A stretch of 64,000 nucleotides of DNA from Synchiropus splendidus (lineage: Eukaryota; Chordata; Actinopteri; Syngnathiformes; Callionymidae). How positions within the stretch are numbered: the first letter of the stretch is position 1; every line of letters begins with the position of its first letter. Positions 59,601-64,000 of the stretch are shown here, one piece after another. The stretch covers positions 17,634,501-17,698,500 of the forward strand of contig NC_071342.1 of NCBI RefSeq assembly GCF_027744825.2, written 5' to 3'. Below the pieces are notes generated by a model, which ran no database searches, was not told where the DNA came from, and was given only the letters and a program-made list of their open reading frames with translations. Position numbers and translations under genes: made by a program.

Positions 59601-62600
59601 CTCAGCGAGACATGGTATCAGGGCTTTTATATAAACGTGCATGACGTATGGCTGCCGCCCGGAGCACTCACTGCCAGTGGAAAACTCTTATTGCTCCTGA
59701 TCGCACCAAATGGACTCCAGCGCTTGTGTCAGGCTCCAGTTTGTCTCAAATGGTCTGAGCCATCAGAGCATACAGCCAATAAATGGATGCATTCTCTGTG
59801 TCCTGGCTCTCCTACTCCGTCTCCCTCATTACTCTCATTACTCTGCAAGCTTGCGGGTTATCTAATGCTCTCCCTATGGCTTACGGTTTGGCCGGGGATT
59901 AGACTCATTTTTCCAAGGGCATTTTATAAACAACCCAGTGTGCCTCCCTTCCCCGTGGGCCGATCCGACGTAGCAGCTGAATTTACGACCTCCGAGGCCT
60001 CGTGGCCGCTCTCCCTTTGCAATACATTATTCAAATTCATTCTCGCTCTCACACAGAGCAGAGGGCAAGTATTTGAATATCCGCAGGAGTGTCGCTGGAG
60101 CGCTGCGCCTCATCGTCAGCTGCAAATGTGGAGAAATTACCTCACTCCCGCGGATCAAGGTTGCGGCCGCTCCAACACTGTAATTTACAAAAGTTGTATA
60201 TTTAAGTGTGAGACCTTGACAAGTAGCGCTCTGGAACTCAGAGCTTCTGAATGTAATGCCTTTTGGATGATTGTATTTTGTTTTCAAGGCCCACGAATCA
60301 GTGCAAAGATCGAAACCTAACAGCTTTGAACAACACTTAAACTTCTTGTCATTCAGTGACAACTCTTTAGTGCATGTTTTCCCTAAGAAATGCCAGTCTG
60401 GATTAGTAACCAGCACTGTAGACGACAAATGGTGTCAGAAGTGGGACCAGTGGAGACATTTCCAGGGTCCTCAGGTCCACAAAAAGGTCCTACAGAGGCA
60501 AATGAACTCAGGCATGAGAGAACAGCACCCGGGCAGGGATGGGGAAGAATGGATGTCTAGTGTGAGTATTTGAGTGAGTCATGAGGGTCAAATCAATGTC
60601 GCATGGGCTTGTAAACAGTGATGACACATGAATGGGTTCCCGCGTATTTCGGCAATGGAGTTGCTCGTGAATGGGCTACCTACCAAAGATCATATATTTT
60701 ATCTGTAAAAGCTGAATGGATGTAAAAGAGCTATGAGTCTCTTCAGACGAGGCGGTTGAGCACTGAACTACAAGGCGTCAGAGACACGAGCGAGCAGCCG
60801 GGGACACGTGTTTCAAGTGTTTTGTTTCTGTGGTCCCCTGCTTCGTGCTTCGATACCACAAGGAAGTAATAAGCTTGGATTTCAGTTCAAGTTTCCAAGT
60901 TGTTGTTTGGTTATGGTTGGATAAAATTAATATTCCACTTGTGTTTGTGACAGGCTTCAGTGAATGTCCACGGCACTGCTGTATCACAATGACCATCTGC
61001 TGCTCATTACAATAACAGTAGTTGAAGATTTGCTGTTCATATTAACAATAACCTGAACAGTTGTTGCTGAGCATTTACCACTTTCTGGTTCGCTGGTATG
61101 GGTGTGAGGTGGTGACTTTCGGGGAAAGAGTCGAGGTGTCACCGTTTTCAAAAGTATTCAGATCCACTGTCCACACGTAGATGCATTTCTGGTATGAAAA
61201 AAAAAAACTGAATATAGTGGGCAGATTTGTGTGGACAGAAAGCCGATCCAACACAGAACTTGTAGACGTGTGGACGGGGCCCAAGACGTCGACAGCAGAG
61301 ACAAAGCAGGCAAGTTCTAGTGCTGTTTGCTGACGATATCCCAGTCTCTAAATAGCATTTTCAATTATATTTGGAGCAAATCATGCCCTTCCAGGTGAAG
61401 CTGGTTGCTTCCAGCATATCATCAATCATAGTGTTCAGTCTGTGTCCATGCTAAACAGTAAGAAAGAAAAAGTTCTAGCTTCCAGTCAACAGAACTATGA
61501 ATGATTATTTGTTCTTCAAGATGAATTGTATAAAATTATTTCCTTGAAATAGCTTTATCTATAAATGAGAAGGGGATTCAGATGGCCAACTGACGGTCCA
61601 ACTGCTCCGCTAAAGAAAACCACGAGGTCCTTCTAAGTCACTGAAGACATGGACAACCTCTTGTCCTCCATGATCTTGACCTCCAGCAGTGAACTACAAC
61701 AGGTTTGCGGCACTAAGAATGAGAACGTTCAGAGCAGTAAATCACCATGTGTTTGTCATGTGTCTGTGATGAAGTTGAGGGGAAACAAATGTGTCACAGT
61801 GGGGTAGTCAAATTTCTTCTGAAAACAAAACAAAGCCACAAATTTCTGTCTACACTGGGAGTCCGACAGACAATTTTACAAGGTTCTTCAGAGCAAATAA
61901 AAAGTCTGTGTCAGGGAAGTGTTGTGTCTGAGGAGGAACACAAAGCGAAACTCCGTCAGCGGCAGCTGTCCTACTTTCATGCCGAGTTCCTCGTTTCTAT
62001 AGTGAAGCGCTTTCTGTCACACACCTATGTGGTGATGTAAGTGTTGTTCACACCATTACCGCACACGTGTTCGCGACATTCACAGATTCCATTACCGCAT
62101 CTCTCACAGACGTGCAGGCAAAAAAAAGTACACGCAAACCTCCTCTTGCATGTCAGCTCACCACCCATCATAAACAAAGAGGAAGAGGAAACTGGATCTT
62201 CACAGATCTGTCCACACCCTGTTTGTTGTCATACTTTGAAATCGAGAAGAGGAATTCACTTGTCAGCTGTTGTAACTACTGCCATGGACACACAAAAACA
62301 AACAATACATAACCACTGTGCTCTGAAAACTCTTCACCATCAGTTAGAATTCCACAGTTAGACATTCCGATGAGCCTATAATAGGCATTTTATTTGCCTC
62401 TTTTCATAACCAAAGGCTAAACTTAGCGTAAAGCTTCTCCGTGTCGCAATGCATAAATTGTCCTCCTACACCTCTGACTAATAACAGAAACTGGTTTGAC
62501 GCACAAACTTGCATGTGCTTTTTGAGAAAACTCTCTTTTGTGTTGCTGGTGTCATTGTTGACCTTCGTAATCGCCAGTGGCAACAAAACAACTTGAAACA

Positions 62601-63825
62601 CCTTATGGGTCACGATACTGACATAGATTGTTGGTGTTTTAGATGAGTTATTCCAACCTCTTGCTGGACTTGTCAAATGACCAGGTGGGCTGGAAGTTGC
62701 CCCGCAGTTTGTTACAGGTCAGACTAAGGTGGGAAAAACATGAAGTTGGTGGAACTCACGGGACGAGAAAGATCTACCCCAGCTACACAGGGCATCCTGC
62801 ACAGGCCTTGAGTTCACATGCTGGTGTGCAGTGGAAAAGTTTCCAGAGTCGGGTAATTACAGCAGAATAAAACATTAATGAAAGAGAAATGAGGTCGAGT
62901 ATGTAGATTCTTTTAAACACTTCTAGTCTAATTGCTTCAACGGTCACATGTAGCGCTACACGTGGCGCTGCTTTACTTCAGAGCAGGAAATAGTCCCCCC
63001 CCCCGCCTTTGTGTGCGAGTGTTTGTACTGGTTTCCAGTAGCACATCTGCCACGGAGAATCCGACGAGGCTGGATCCAGTTGCTGTCACGGATACGGTGA
63101 GCGCAATCGCAGAGACAACAAAGCCAGGACGGGTGAGAAACTGCCTGACTTGTCCTACTAAGCACCTTGGGAGTGGCCCTGGCATGTGCAGTCGTGTTTC
63201 ACGCAGCCTGCGGCCTCATCGATAAGTGAAGAAAATAAAGGATTTGTCATCTCCATGGAGTGAGTCACCCGCCACACTCTGAAGACGCATTCACCCAAGA
63301 ATTTCAGCTGCGAGTCCAGTGATGATTATTTAGCAGAAAGCCAGGTGACTCATCACATTAAGCGCCGAGGCACTTCCTCCTTGGCTCTGAAACCAGACGG
63401 GCGGGATGGTACTTTCACTCGTACCTGTCTGAGGCAGGTGTCCACCCACTGATATTGTTTTTTCCAAGGGTCCACAACATCACTCAGCCATCCACATATA
63501 TCTGTTGAGCAAAGTTCCACATCACACCGGCTCTTCTCAGCAAACTGTCCTTCATATATTGTCCAGCAGAGTTGTCCATTTGGGCCAGACCCATGAGCCA
63601 ATGTCCACCAAGATTCGAACTACACGTGTTCCATCTTGGCAGGTCGGTGGACATCAACTGATGTCAGCCATCAACATATTTCTGTTGAGCAAGGTGCCTG
63701 TTTTATTTTGTGATTAAGTGCTGCAAATTTATTTCAGATAGAAAGTAAGATAGAATTATCAACTGTATATCTTCCATATGTATTTTTCATGTACCGGTAT
63801 ATTCTAAAATACAATATTTGCCTGG

Positions 63826-64000
63826 TGGAGGTCTGAGAAAGAAGGGGCCTGAGAAGCGAGGTGGAGGTCTGAGGAAGAAGGGGCATTGGAGAAGCAAGGT
63901 GGAAACCTGAGGAAGAAGGAGCCGGAGAAGCAAGGTGGAGACCTGAGGAAGAAGGAGCCGGAGAAGCAAGGTGGAGGTCTGAGGAAGAAGGGGCCTGAGA
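63826..64000. repeat. ~36-bp minisatellite, runs off the window
   Basis: Nearly five tandem units of about 36-38 bp (gaggtctgaggaagaagg, then ggcc-gagaagcaaggtg), differing by a few bases. The array continues past the right edge, so its length is unknown. Confidence 0.95.

Larger units (their letters stand above)
51356..63825. other. non-coding region, no supported gene
   Basis: Contains a hAT-like scrap with atcggctacagccgat at 53351, (GA)n 54082-54098 and (GT)n 54142-54162, a perfect hairpin at 56573-56607, degenerate tagta repeats 56860-57330, a G-rich tract 58085-58108, a 228-codon ORF at 59637-60320 of doubtful coding nature, a coding-like open segment at 61890-62040, and two 31-bp near-repeats at 63485 and 63665. 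Confidence 0.5.

Noticed and set aside
1..64000. Search by eye for microRNA seeds (let-7, miR-9, miR-10, miR-124), tRNA, rRNA and CRISPR arrays
   Set aside because: None seen; regularly spaced repeats are limited to microsatellites and the edge minisatellite.

Overview
The window is vertebrate nuclear DNA, almost certainly from a ray-finned fish. One multi-exon gene is recognisable at the left edge. It has GT-AG introns, most of them only 68-86 bp long, as is typical of compact percomorph genomes (pufferfish, stickleback, medaka type). The interspersed repeats (hAT, Tc1/mariner, Tigger-like, RTE, L1 and L2-like LINEs, tRNA-derived SINE pieces) also fit a teleost. A tetraodontiform is plausible but not shown.

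Positions 446-6673 (+) hold the interferon-pathway kinase PKR (eif2ak2), lacking only its first exon(s), which lie left of the window. Eighteen exons can be assembled into one open frame of 640 codons plus a TAA stop. They encode the C-terminal half of dsRNA-binding domain 1, complete dsRBDs 2 and 3, a Ser/Thr-rich linker and a complete eIF2alpha-kinase domain. Each dsRBD is cut by a phase-2 intron at the same place, so the array looks like copies of a two-exon module. The linker exons (2289-3662) are the uncertain part. Introns contain a 0.59-kb hAT with an 8-bp target duplication, an antisense L1-type reverse-transcriptase scrap and a (TA)n tract nine bases after a splice donor.

From 6.7 to 8.0 kb, downstream of the stop, the sequence is mostly old transposon, including a Tc1-derived fold-back. 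A strong CTCF-type motif follows at 8.06 kb, and others lie at 15.70 and 16.23 kb. From about 8 to 64 kb I find no exon chain that I can assign to a gene. The stretch looks like a gene desert or a very long intron. It holds AT-rich homeobox-like motif clusters that resemble conserved non-coding elements, and an unusual run of RFX X-box palindromes between 32.9 and 41.9 kb. A candidate first exon with a good Kozak context and donor sits at 11.27 kb but has no recognisable partner.

Repeat structure is the other main content. A 5'-truncated RTE element lies inside an older LINE 3' tail with a perfect 16-bp target duplication (18.6-19.4 kb). A Tigger-like element occurs twice in opposite orientation (31.87-32.58 and 34.25-34.83 kb); the second copy is nested in a hAT whose sister copy at 36.3 kb shows the empty site. 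A 0.94-kb hAT has an 8-bp target duplication (43.47-44.40 kb). A 0.28-kb dispersed repeat with an internal hairpin occurs at 12.6 and 48.2 kb. A 36-bp minisatellite runs off the right edge. No rRNA, tRNA, CRISPR or bacterial feature is present.
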